From: Caldithrix sp.
GTDB lineage: Bacteria > Zhuqueibacterota > Zhuqueibacteria > Oceanimicrobiales > Oceanimicrobiaceae
Direction of reading: 5' to 3'
DNA length: 5,430 bases
Assembly (NCBI GenBank): GCA_004357015.1
Contig: SMXE01000264.1
Location: forward strand, 1-5,430
Part shown: one piece after another, positions 1 to 5,182 of the stretch
Layout: each line of letters opens with the position of its first letter
Numbering within the stretch: position 1 is the first letter of the stretch
Notes under the pieces: model-generated
The model's database searches: none
What the model saw: the letters and a program-made list of their open reading frames with translations, nothing else
Told to the model about the DNA's origin: nothing
Program-made: the position numbers and the translations under genes

Positions 1-197
1 GCCGTAAGAGGGCCGTGGGGGCCGATGACTAACCGGCGCTGGCGGTTGCTCTTGGTGCGGTACTGAAGGATGTACTTGCGCTTTCCCGAGGGATAGACGC
101 GGAGCCCGAAGCCGGGAAGCTGCGTGTCCCATACGAACACGTCGCGGTTGGGATCGGGCTCGGCGGCCTCGACGATGCGCTTGGTGAGCCTGGGCAT
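1..197 (-). CDS. Tyrosine recombinase/integrase, N-terminal part (runs off the left edge)
   Basis: This is the first 65 codons of a site-specific integrase read leftwards and cut by the window edge. The ATG is at 197-195 and the protein begins MPRLTKRIVEAAEPD. It continues with a VWDTQLPGFGLRVYPSG stretch (about residues 23-39) and KYILQYR. The pattern 'D..lpGFGLRV.psG.K.yi..YR' is the signature of the DUF4102-type arm-DNA-binding domain at the N-terminus of phage- and island-type integrases. In such proteins this domain binds arm sites, and a core-binding and a catalytic tyrosine domain follow; both would lie outside the window. A good ribosome binding site, AGGAGAGG (complement of 204-211), sits 6 nt upstream of the ATG. 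About 170 bp upstream is a partial tRNA-Lys gene, the kind of site such integrases use, so this enzyme probably catalysed insertion there. Family assignment is confident; whether the full gene is intact cannot be seen. Confidence 0.9.
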   Translation of the reverse strand, partial: MPRLTKRIVEAAEPDPNRDVFVWDTQLPGFGLRVYPSGKRKYILQYRTKSNRQRRLVIGPHGPLT

Positions 198-219
198 GGT
201 GTTCCTCTCCTATGGAGCC

Positions 220-246
220 GGAAGCAGACCGGAAGCAACTGGAAGC
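220..246. repeat. Three phased GGAAGC direct repeats upstream of the integrase
   Basis: GGAAGC occurs at 220-225, 231-236 and 241-246, so the copies start 11 and 10 bp apart, about one helical turn, on the same face of DNA. They lie between the integrase start and the tRNA fragment. Phased short repeats in this position are typical of arm-type sites for an integrase or binding sites for an excisionase or autoregulator. That role is inference; the repeats themselves are visible. Confidence 0.5.
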
Positions 247-326
247 GAAACCCTGCCACACTGGTCACACCCATGGCCCCTGAGTTACACACATAACGTA
301 CTGCAATTACGCTAGGAATCAACCTA

Positions 327-344
327 CATCGCAATGGTGCGATG
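327..344. repeat. Perfect 7-bp inverted repeat near the attachment site
   Basis: CATCGCA (327-333) and TGCGATG (338-344) are exact reverse complements separated by ATGG. The hairpin lies 22 bp left of the tRNA fragment, between it and the integrase. It has no T-run on either side, so it does not look like a terminator. It could be a protein-binding site in the attachment region or an operator in the integrase upstream region. The function is not established. Confidence 0.4.
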
Positions 345-365
345 AGAGGCGAAAGAGCCATGATA

Positions 366-414
366 TTGACTCTTAATCAGCGGGTCCGGGGTTCGAGTCC
401 CCGTGCGCCCCCCA
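366..414 (+). other. Attachment site: 3' half of tRNA-Lys(CTT), 5' half missing
   Basis: The sequence reads as the last ~49 nt of a tRNA. The anticodon loop is CTCTTAA (370-376, anticodon CTT, lysine). The T-arm is CGGGG-TTCGAGT-CCCCG (387-403), the 3' acceptor strand is TGCGCCC (404-410), the discriminator is C411 and CCA is encoded at 412-414. The 5' acceptor strand needed to pair (GGGCGCA) and a D-arm are absent at the expected position around 339-360. Pairing in the anticodon stem also decays on its 5' side (ATTGA against TCAGC). The similarity therefore starts at or just before the anticodon loop, a usual crossover place for tRNA-targeting tyrosine recombinases. I infer an att site left by integration, with the reconstituted tRNA at the other end of the element. 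It could alternatively be a remnant of an older event. Confidence 0.8.
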
Positions 415-421
415 TCATTTC

Positions 422-454
422 AAGGGCTTAGGGGTTTTTCGCTAAGCCCTTTTT
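422..454 (+). terminator. Intrinsic terminator after the tRNA-Lys fragment
   Basis: A perfect 10-bp stem, AAGGGCTTAG (422-431) with CTAAGCCCTT (442-451), a 10-nt loop and a T-tract (450-454) form a classical rho-independent terminator. It starts 8 nt after the encoded CCA, so it is most simply the natural terminator of the tRNA-Lys gene carried with the 3' half. This suggests that DNA immediately to the right was originally the tRNA's own downstream flank. Confidence 0.85.
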
Positions 455-585
455 GTTTTCGGGTGCCACAGGGGTACGGCGCGAGAACCTCGGATCGGCT
501 CCATGTTCTCGTCGCGGACGCCTAATCCCCTCTCAGGGGTGGGTCAATGGTTGTCTTTGGGGGGTATACGAAGCCGCGGCGTGAA

Positions 586-600
586 TACGGGCGCCCCGTA
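586..600. promoter_or_regulatory. Upstream operator of the toxin-antitoxin operon (putative)
   Basis: TACGGG (586-591) and CCCGTA (595-600) are separated by CGC and form an exact palindrome. The same half-sites with the same 3-bp spacer recur at 620-634, with centres 34 bp apart. This copy lies just upstream of the -35 box. The likely ligand is the XRE antitoxin encoded by the second gene, since such antitoxins commonly autoregulate; that is inference. Confidence 0.6.
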
Positions 601-609
601 GGTATCTTG

Positions 610-638
610 TTGACGGTAGTACGGGAATCCCGTATGTT
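610..638 (+). promoter_or_regulatory. Sigma70-type promoter of the toxin-antitoxin operon
   Basis: TTGACG (610-615) matches the -35 consensus at five of six positions and is followed after exactly 17 bp by TATGTT (633-638), a fair -10 box. Transcription would start around 645-647, at the toxin ATG, leaving almost no 5' leader. A palindromic site fills the spacer and overlaps the -10 box, so repressor binding would block RNA polymerase. Confidence 0.7.
620..634. promoter_or_regulatory. Core operator between the -35 and -10 boxes (putative)
   Basis: TACGGGA (620-626) and TCCCGTA (628-634) form a perfect 7+1+7 palindrome. It shares the TACGGG-N3-CCCGTA pattern with the copy at 586-600. Its last two bases overlap the -10 hexamer, the expected place for a repressor that shuts the promoter off. 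The probable ligand is the downstream XRE antitoxin, alone or in complex with the toxin. Confidence 0.7.
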
Positions 639-646
639 CAGGGCCG

Positions 647-922
647 ATGAGATTTGAATGGGACCCGGCCAAGGCCAGGGCCAACCTCGGGAAGCACGAC
701 GTTGCGTTCGAGGGTGCCGTTCGCGTCTTTTTGGACCCGAACCGACTCGAGATGGAAGACGACAGGGAGGACTATGACGAAACGCGCTGGTACACCATTG
801 GAATGGTTGAAGGCGTTGTCCTTGCCGTAGTGTACACGGAGGGGGATGACACATGCCGGATCATCTCGGCAAGAAAGGCGACAAGACAGGAGCGAAAGAA
901 ATATGTCTCGGGTGAAATTTGA
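647..922 (+). CDS. brnT: BrnT family (DUF497) type II toxin
   Basis: This 91-aa protein matches the BrnT/DUF497 pattern along its length. It has FEWDP near the N-terminus (residues 3-7), NLGKHDV (13-19, usually N..KHGV in the family), F21 and A24 of the 'sFeeA' motif, FLDP (28-31), ER-type 'ETRW..IG' (45-52), VVYTEG (61-66) and the C-terminal RIISARKATRQERKKY (71-86). BrnT toxins have a compact RelE-like RNase fold and inhibit translation by cleaving RNA. The start at 647 gives the usual BrnT N-terminus, but there is no Shine-Dalgarno in the short leader predicted from the promoter, so it may be translated leaderless. The gene overlaps the next one by 20 nt. Classical BrnT pairs with a ribbon-helix-helix BrnA; here the partner has a helix-turn-helix instead. 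The glycine after KH is replaced by Asp, the only obvious departure from the family pattern. Confidence 0.92.
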   Translation: MRFEWDPAKARANLGKHDVAFEGAVRVFLDPNRLEMEDDREDYDETRWYTIGMVEGVVLAVVYTEGDDTCRIISARKATRQERKKYVSGEI

Positions 923-1322
923 TTTGAAACATCTCCCGGAAGATCCGACCGATTGGGACAAGGTTCGTTCCAAGTCGGATCGGGAGGTCACGAAAGCGGC
1001 GCGCACGGATGCGGACGCCAAGCCGTTGACGGCGGCCCAGATCAAACGGTTGATTCCGCCGCCAGACGTCAAGGCGCTTCGGCAACGGCTTGGCATGACG
1101 CAAGGCGCGTTCTCCAATGCCTTCAAGATTGGAATCAGCACCGTCAGGGACTGGGAGCAAAAGCGCTTTCGGCCGGAAATGCCGGCCCGGGTGTACCTTG
1201 CCGTAATTGATCACAGCCCCGATGCCGTGAGAAAAGCCTTGCAAGCCAAGATGTCCAAAAGTCCTTCGCCGGGCGGCCGGGGAAACGCGCGCACCCGGCC
1301 AAAAAAGGTTTCGAAGTCTTGA
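903..1322 (+). CDS. XRE-type helix-turn-helix antitoxin of the BrnT toxin
   Basis: This 139-aa protein is expected to neutralise the toxin encoded just before it and to repress the shared promoter. Residues 54-87 form a helix-turn-helix of the Xre/Cro type: DVKALRQRLGMTQ as the first helices, then ISTVRDWEQ as the recognition helix, followed by RPEMPARVYLAVIDHSP (90-106). The N-terminal half (1-50) is polar and charged, a plausible toxin-binding segment. The C-terminal tail (118-139) is basic and low in complexity (SPSPGGRG..RTRPKK). ATG 903 is chosen because AGGAG at 888-892 lies 10 nt upstream; an in-frame ATG at 846 would add 19 residues inside the toxin gene and has no comparable site. 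The 20-nt overlap with brnT suggests translational coupling. BrnA proper (DUF4415) has a different DNA-binding fold, so the symbol brnA is not applied. Confidence 0.85.
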   Translation: MSRVKFDLKHLPEDPTDWDKVRSKSDREVTKAARTDADAKPLTAAQIKRLIPPPDVKALRQRLGMTQGAFSNAFKIGISTVRDWEQKRFRPEMPARVYLAVIDHSPDAVRKALQAKMSKSPSPGGRGNARTRPKKVSKS

Positions 1323-1352
1323 GACGGACACACGGCGTGCGCTTGATCATTC

Positions 1353-1380
1353 GGATTACGGGGACGGGATTACGGGGACA
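1353..1380. repeat. 14-bp tandem duplication at the end of the inverted repeat
   Basis: GGATTACGGGGACG (1353-1366) is followed directly by GGATTACGGGGACA (1367-1380), 13 of 14 bases identical. The second copy is the outer end of the left arm of the large inverted repeat at 1367-1453. The duplication therefore looks like a repeated tip of that element, perhaps from slippage or a second, mostly lost copy. Confidence 0.7.
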
Positions 1381-1453
1381 CCTTACTTAATTGATGAAAA
1401 TCGGGAACTGAGATGTTTAGTGGAACCAATTAAGTAAGGTGTCCCCTTAATCC
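1367..1453. repeat. REP/MITE-like inverted repeat, 27-bp arms
   Basis: The left arm (1367-1393) and right arm (1427-1453) are reverse complements at 26 of 27 positions; the only mismatch is C1373 against T1447. The 33-bp centre is not palindromic. The core of the arm, GGGGACACCTTACTTAATT, resembles from memory the intergenic palindromes that accompany IS200-like Y1 (RAYT) transposases. That link is recollection, not demonstrated here, and there is no transposase in the window. It fills the 169-bp gap between the antitoxin and the ABC-3C operon and ends 38 bp before the first ATG, so it either carries or has displaced the operon's promoter. In RNA it would fold into a very stable hairpin. Confidence 0.8.
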
Positions 1454-1491
1454 AGCATTAAAGTTTTGGTCTATCGAGGACACTGAGCCCT

Positions 1492-2661
1492 ATGGCAGAC
1501 GCAGCCGTCAAAGCGAAGGGTAGTGCCCCAGGACAATATCTGGGGTATGCGTTGCAGCCGGTCCGGCTGTGCTATCACCTGCTGACTTGTGATGATGGCG
1601 CGTCGGTTTCAATTGAGCACATTGACGATGTAGCTGTTCATGGACCAGATGGCCATAAAGTTCTCGAACAAACGAAAAGCGCGCTTAGGCAAAACCCAGT
1701 GGCTGACTGGAGCGATGATCTATGGAAGACGTTCGCAAACTGGTTGGACAACATCGAGAGCGGAATTGTTGAGGCGGAACAGACCCAGTTTCAAATTTAC
1801 GTAACGCCAACCAAGACGGGCAAATGGGTCCAGCGGCTCAGCGATACCAATGCGGACAGTGACATAGACGGTGCTGTATCCGATCTAATAAATGATGTGA
1901 ATGGTCTGTCCCGGCGGCCGCGCTCTTTTAAGTACCTAAAAAAACTTTTCGAAGCCGATCCTAACCATCGAACGGCTCTAATCAGAAACTTTCGCTTCGT
2001 AAGCGATGACGACGACCCCGTTGATCCCATTCGGAAAACAATTGGTCTTTTCGTTCCCATCGCGATGGTAGACGTTTGCTGTAATTATGCGATTGGCGCA
2101 GCTAAAGAAGCCGCCGATAAACTAATCCGGAGAAATGCTCCGGCAATAATAGACGCTGTCCAATATCGCCAAGGAGTTAGAGCGTTTATAATTAAGAATA
2201 ACCTCAGCAAGATACTCCCTTCTTTTGCAGACACGCCTACTAGTGAAGTCATAGAGCAGACACTTAAGGATCATCCTTTGTTCGTCCAACAACTCGATAT
2301 CGTCAATATGGCGCCTGAACAGATGGTCCCCGCTATCAGCGACTTCCTGCAATGTTCAGCAGACAAGACTGACTGGGCTGACAAGGGACTGATCGTCAAA
2401 GAAAGCCTGACAGAATTTGACGATGATCTCAAACGCCAGCACCAACTCAAGAAGATCGAGATCGACGATCTCCTCGGTGGTTCGCCGTTAGAGACACAAG
2501 GACGCGTCCTATATTCCCGCTGCGCCACGATTAAGAGCCACCTTGAAGGCCGCGAAGTCCCAGGCCACTTCGTACCGGGTTGCTACAATGATCTAGCGAA
2601 CCGTTTCGAGATTGGTTGGCATCCAAATTACCGCTTCATGCTTGGCGGTGATGAGGATTGA
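1492..2661 (+). CDS. ABC-3C system effector: nuclease-like N-terminus plus C-terminal domain
   Basis: This 389-aa protein is the presumed effector of a three-gene ABC-3C conflict system. Residues 14-30 (GQYLGYALQPVRLCYHL) resemble the opening of Cap4/DUF4297-like dsDNA nucleases. The putative active site follows: E42, D45/D46 in IEHIDDVAV, then E59-Q60-T61-K62 in VLEQTKS, a QxK variant of the PD-(D/E)xK motif as in Mrr-type nucleases. DLWKTFANW (76-84) closes this region. A helical middle (about 180-290) leads to a separate C-terminal domain (about 285-385) with DWADKGL, QGRVLY and a terminal GWHPNY (375-380). I read that as the CTD that tethers effectors to the other components. The start is preceded by CGAGGA (1475-1480), 11 nt away, a rather long spacing. 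The stop is 2 nt before the next ATG. Nuclease activity is inferred from motifs; another conflict-effector activity is possible. No symbol is established. Confidence 0.75.
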   Translation: MADAAVKAKGSAPGQYLGYALQPVRLCYHLLTCDDGASVSIEHIDDVAVHGPDGHKVLEQTKSALRQNPVADWSDDLWKTFANWLDNIESGIVEAEQTQFQIYVTPTKTGKWVQRLSDTNADSDIDGAVSDLINDVNGLSRRPRSFKYLKKLFEADPNHRTALIRNFRFVSDDDDPVDPIRKTIGLFVPIAMVDVCCNYAIGAAKEAADKLIRRNAPAIIDAVQYRQGVRAFIIKNNLSKILPSFADTPTSEVIEQTLKDHPLFVQQLDIVNMAPEQMVPAISDFLQCSADKTDWADKGLIVKESLTEFDDDLKRQHQLKKIEIDDLLGGSPLETQGRVLYSRCATIKSHLEGREVPGHFVPGCYNDLANRFEIGWHPNYRFMLGGDED

Positions 2662-2663
2662 TC

Positions 2664-3155
2664 ATGGCACCAACAAGCCTCAGCGAAATTGAAATTGTCC
2701 AGAATACCGCTTTGGCGGCGACAATGATCTGGCGCTGTGGGCTTGGGTATCAAGACGAAAGTGGCAGTTCGCCGATGCCTTTCCACCTGTCATTCCTCGT
2801 CTTGCCGGTTTGTATGCACAAGGACACACTGGACCATGTCCTATCTACCCAGAAGAGGTCTGGTCTCTCCATGTTTGCAGCAAAGGTCGCGCGAAAAAGA
2901 GAGGATTTACTTGCAGTCCATCTTCGCGCGCTCGCGTTTCGTGACCTAACATTTGCTTCTGTCGGCGTCGGTATTCGCACAAAATTACTGAGTGTTGATT
3001 ATCGATCAGCTCAACTACGGTCGAATACCCATCCGGCGCCGAAAAACCTGCCCGAGCGGATCAAGCCGCATATACAGGGTGCAGAACGGTTTGGCGCGTG
3101 GTGCGGCCGGCTGCCGCTAGAGCAAATTGCCACGACCCTTCAGGTGGAATTCTGA
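2664..3155 (+). CDS. ABC-3C system middle component (DUF6521-like)
   Basis: This 163-aa protein fits the family annotated as 'three component ABC system middle component' (DUF6521). The visible family traits are an N-terminal E..IVQNTALAA (10-19), then FLVLPVCMHKDT (44-55), SGLSMF (66-71), a helical segment with HLRALAFRDLTFASV (86-100), and a C-terminal GAERFGAWCGRL (139-150). Middle components are thought to bridge the ATPase and the effector, comparable to LmuC in Lamassu; this is by family and gene order, not by experiment. There is no signal peptide or membrane segment. ATG 2664 is chosen because GATGAGGA (2650-2657) lies 6 nt upstream; a TTG at 2658 would have no spacing to it. The stop overlaps the ATPase start in TGATG, so translation of the last two genes is probably coupled. 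Confidence 0.82.
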   Translation: MAPTSLSEIEIVQNTALAATMIWRCGLGYQDESGSSPMPFHLSFLVLPVCMHKDTLDHVLSTQKRSGLSMFAAKVARKREDLLAVHLRALAFRDLTFASVGVGIRTKLLSVDYRSAQLRSNTHPAPKNLPERIKPHIQGAERFGAWCGRLPLEQIATTLQVEF

Positions 3156-5113
3156 TGTATTTCCAACTCCGAAAACTCATTTTGTGGCCTAAGAGTGGCC
3201 TGGAAAAACGCGTCGTTGAATTCACGCCAGGTGTGGTGAACGTTATCAGCGGGGCCTCAAAAACCGGAAAATCGGCAGTCATTCCAATCATCGATTATTG
3301 CTTAGCATCAGGGAAATGCGCCATTCCAGTTGGTGTGATTCGCGATGCCTGCAGTTGGTTTGGCGTCGTAATTGAGACCGCAGAGGGGCAAAAGCTGCTT
3401 GCACGTCGTGAGCCCGGTGACCAACGCCAAACTAGCGACATGTTCATCCTGGAGGGTGACGAAGTCGAAGTGCCCGACAAGATTCAGAATCGTAACGCGA
3501 CCACGACGATCGTTAAAGCGATGCTGGATCGTGTAGCGGCTCTGTCGAACCTAGGGTTCGATCCAGAGAGTGAAAGTGGATTTAAGGCCCGCCCCAGCTT
3601 CCGCGACTTGATGGCGTTTACGTTCCAGCCGCAAAATATCATCGCCAACCCCGACGTATTTTTTTTCAAGGCTGACACGACAGAACATCGTGAGAAGCTA
3701 AAAACGATATTTCCATATGTCTTAAATGCTGTCACTGCAGAAGTACTTGCGGCACGTTGGGAAATCGCTCGCCTTCAAAAATTATTGCGGCGGATGGAAT
3801 CAGAACTTAGAGCAGCCCGTTCGACCGTTGATGTTTGGCGGACAGAGGCTCACGGGTGGCTTCGGCAGGCTATTGATCTGGGCTTGCTTTCTGCGGAAAC
3901 GCCGCTCCCCGAAGAATGGTTAGATATCCTGCAGCTTTTGCGCACGGTTACCCAATCTACCTCTAGGTCAGCGTCGCCTACGATTGCATCGATCGATGCG
4001 TCGTTAAGTCGGCTCGAGGAGTTGTGGTCTGAAGAATCAGAAGCTGCAGCGGAGCTTTCTGATAATCGGCAGCGGCTGAACGAAGTTCGCCGTCTGCTTC
4101 AAAGCAGTGTTTCTTACGGTTCCGCAATCCGGATACAGCGAGATCGTCTTGCCTTGTCTGATTGGCTCAGAATACGCACAAGTGAAAACCACGACGCACT
4201 TGCCGCGTTGTCAGATGAAGGGCCGCAACACCTTGATATATTGTGCTCGGCCCTTGAGGGCATTGAGATGCAACTCCGGTCACATCCGACGATGTCGGAT
4301 ACTTTGGGTAAAGAGCGCGTTAGGCTATCTGGTGCCGCTGAACAAAGTATCGAGAGGCTAACTCGGGTACGTCATGAGATCGCAACCCTTGAGCGTGAAT
4401 CCGAAGAAGCGAGAAAAATTGTTTATCGGGCAGATCAGATCGACCGTTTTCTTGGTCGCTTGGAACAGGCTCTGAAATTGTATGATCGTACAGACGAGAA
4501 TGCGGAACTGCGTGAGGAAATTGAGGCATTAAATGACCGTATTTCTGATCTACGAGCGGGCGTTTCCGATCAAGAAGTCCAGCGAAAAACTGAAAACGCT
4601 ATTCGTACTATCGAGACACATGCATCGACAATTATCCCGAAGCTCGATGCTGAATGGCCGAACGCACCGATTCAACTCGTGATCGATGATCTTACGATCA
4701 AAGTTGTTCAAGGTACTCGTGACGATTATCTGTGGGAGATCGGTAGCGGGGCTAACTGGCTTGCGTATCACGTCGCGGTTACCCTTTCTCTTCAAAGGTT
4801 CTTTTTGGCTGATCCGCATCATCCGGTGCCTGGCATGTTGATCTACGATCAACCAAGCCAAGTTTATTTTCCACGACGTGTGGTCGATTCTGACGAAGTG
4901 GAAGAACTGAGCGAACTGGAGTGGCGCGATGAAGACGTTGTTGCCGTCCGAAAGGTATTCCAAGCATTATCAGACGAGATCGAAAAAGCAGAAGGTCGCC
5001 TGCAGATCATCGTTCTTGATCATGCTGACGCTGACGTTTGGGGAAGAATAGACAATGTCAAGCTAGTCGAGAATTGGCGCAAACAAAGGCTAGTCCCAGA
5101 GGACTGGTTATAA
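3155..5113 (+). CDS. DUF3732-type SMC/Rad50-like coiled-coil ATPase of the ABC-3C system
   Basis: This 652-aa protein is a split-head ABC ATPase. Walker A is GASKTGKS (33-40), followed by the DUF3732-like IIDYCLASGKCAIPVGVIR (45-63) and SWFG (67-70). A Q-loop candidate is FTFQPQN (155-161, Q158). Two long charged helical regions, about 195-320 and 385-490, are predicted coiled coils. The second head half has EIGSGANWLAYHVAV (528-542) in place of the ABC signature, Walker B LIYDQPSQVYFP (562-573, D565) and the switch histidine H623 in IIVLDHAD. Such ATPases dimerise around DNA and are expected to be the sensor that licenses the nuclease partner. The residue after the Walker B aspartate, normally the catalytic Glu, is Gln566; I believe this is usual in DUF3732. 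ATG 3155 has AGGTGG (3142-3147) 7 nt upstream; an in-frame ATG at 3098 would lie inside the previous gene. Family assignment is strong, the defence role inferred. Confidence 0.88.
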   Translation: MYFQLRKLILWPKSGLEKRVVEFTPGVVNVISGASKTGKSAVIPIIDYCLASGKCAIPVGVIRDACSWFGVVIETAEGQKLLARREPGDQRQTSDMFILEGDEVEVPDKIQNRNATTTIVKAMLDRVAALSNLGFDPESESGFKARPSFRDLMAFTFQPQNIIANPDVFFFKADTTEHREKLKTIFPYVLNAVTAEVLAARWEIARLQKLLRRMESELRAARSTVDVWRTEAHGWLRQAIDLGLLSAETPLPEEWLDILQLLRTVTQSTSRSASPTIASIDASLSRLEELWSEESEAAAELSDNRQRLNEVRRLLQSSVSYGSAIRIQRDRLALSDWLRIRTSENHDALAALSDEGPQHLDILCSALEGIEMQLRSHPTMSDTLGKERVRLSGAAEQSIERLTRVRHEIATLERESEEARKIVYRADQIDRFLGRLEQALKLYDRTDENAELREEIEALNDRISDLRAGVSDQEVQRKTENAIRTIETHASTIIPKLDAEWPNAPIQLVIDDLTIKVVQGTRDDYLWEIGSGANWLAYHVAVTLSLQRFFLADPHHPVPGMLIYDQPSQVYFPRRVVDSDEVEELSELEWRDEDVVAVRKVFQALSDEIEKAEGRLQIIVLDHADADVWGRIDNVKLVENWRKQRLVPEDWL

Positions 5114-5120
5114 AGTCATA

Positions 5121-5137
5121 CCGCCCATCAGGGGCGG
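5121..5137. repeat. GC-rich hairpin after the ABC-3C operon
   Basis: CCGCCC (5121-5126) pairs perfectly with GGGCGG (5132-5137) across a 5-nt loop, 8 nt after the ATPase stop. There is no T-run behind it, so it is at best a weak or factor-assisted terminator or an mRNA-stabilising hairpin. It lies in the 69-bp gap where base composition changes to that of the aldehyde dehydrogenase. Confidence 0.4.
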
Positions 5138-5182
5138 CAGGCGGACAGGCCCGGAACATGGGCCGCAAAAGGGCAGGCAACC

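Noticed and set aside
124..315. Small plus-strand reading frame over the integrase start.
   Set aside because: It is antisense to the integrase N-terminus and spans the repeats; there is no sign of coding.
336..414. A complete tRNA-Lys gene of about 76 nt.
   Set aside because: The 5' strand at the expected place cannot pair with TGCGCCC, no D-arm is present and the anticodon stem is mismatched on its 5' side.
482..511. CGAGAAC ... GTTCTCG inverted repeat (16-bp spacer) in the gap after the tRNA terminator.
   Set aside because: Only 7 bp per arm with a long spacer, no T-run and no nearby start; it may be chance in GC-rich DNA. The rest of 455-585 shows nothing else convincing.
846..902. Earlier ATG for the antitoxin.
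   Set aside because: It lies inside the toxin gene without a ribosome binding site; ATG 903 has AGGAG 10 nt upstream.
638..1331. Long minus-strand reading frames across the toxin-antitoxin genes.
   Set aside because: They mirror the well-matched plus-strand BrnT and XRE genes, show no recognisable domain and lack ribosome binding sites.
1391..1419. Possible promoter for the ABC-3C operon (TTGATG with a weak downstream box).
   Set aside because: The candidate -10 (TGTTTA) matches the consensus poorly and lies within the centre of the inverted repeat.
3098..3154. Earlier in-frame ATG for the ATPase gene.
   Set aside because: It would add 19 residues overlapping the middle-component gene; ATG 3155 has a well-spaced AGGTGG and gives the family-like N-terminus MYFQLRKLIL.
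4550..4963. A 137-aa minus-strand reading frame within the ATPase gene.
   Set aside because: It covers the conserved signature and Walker B part of the ATPase and its translation resembles no family.
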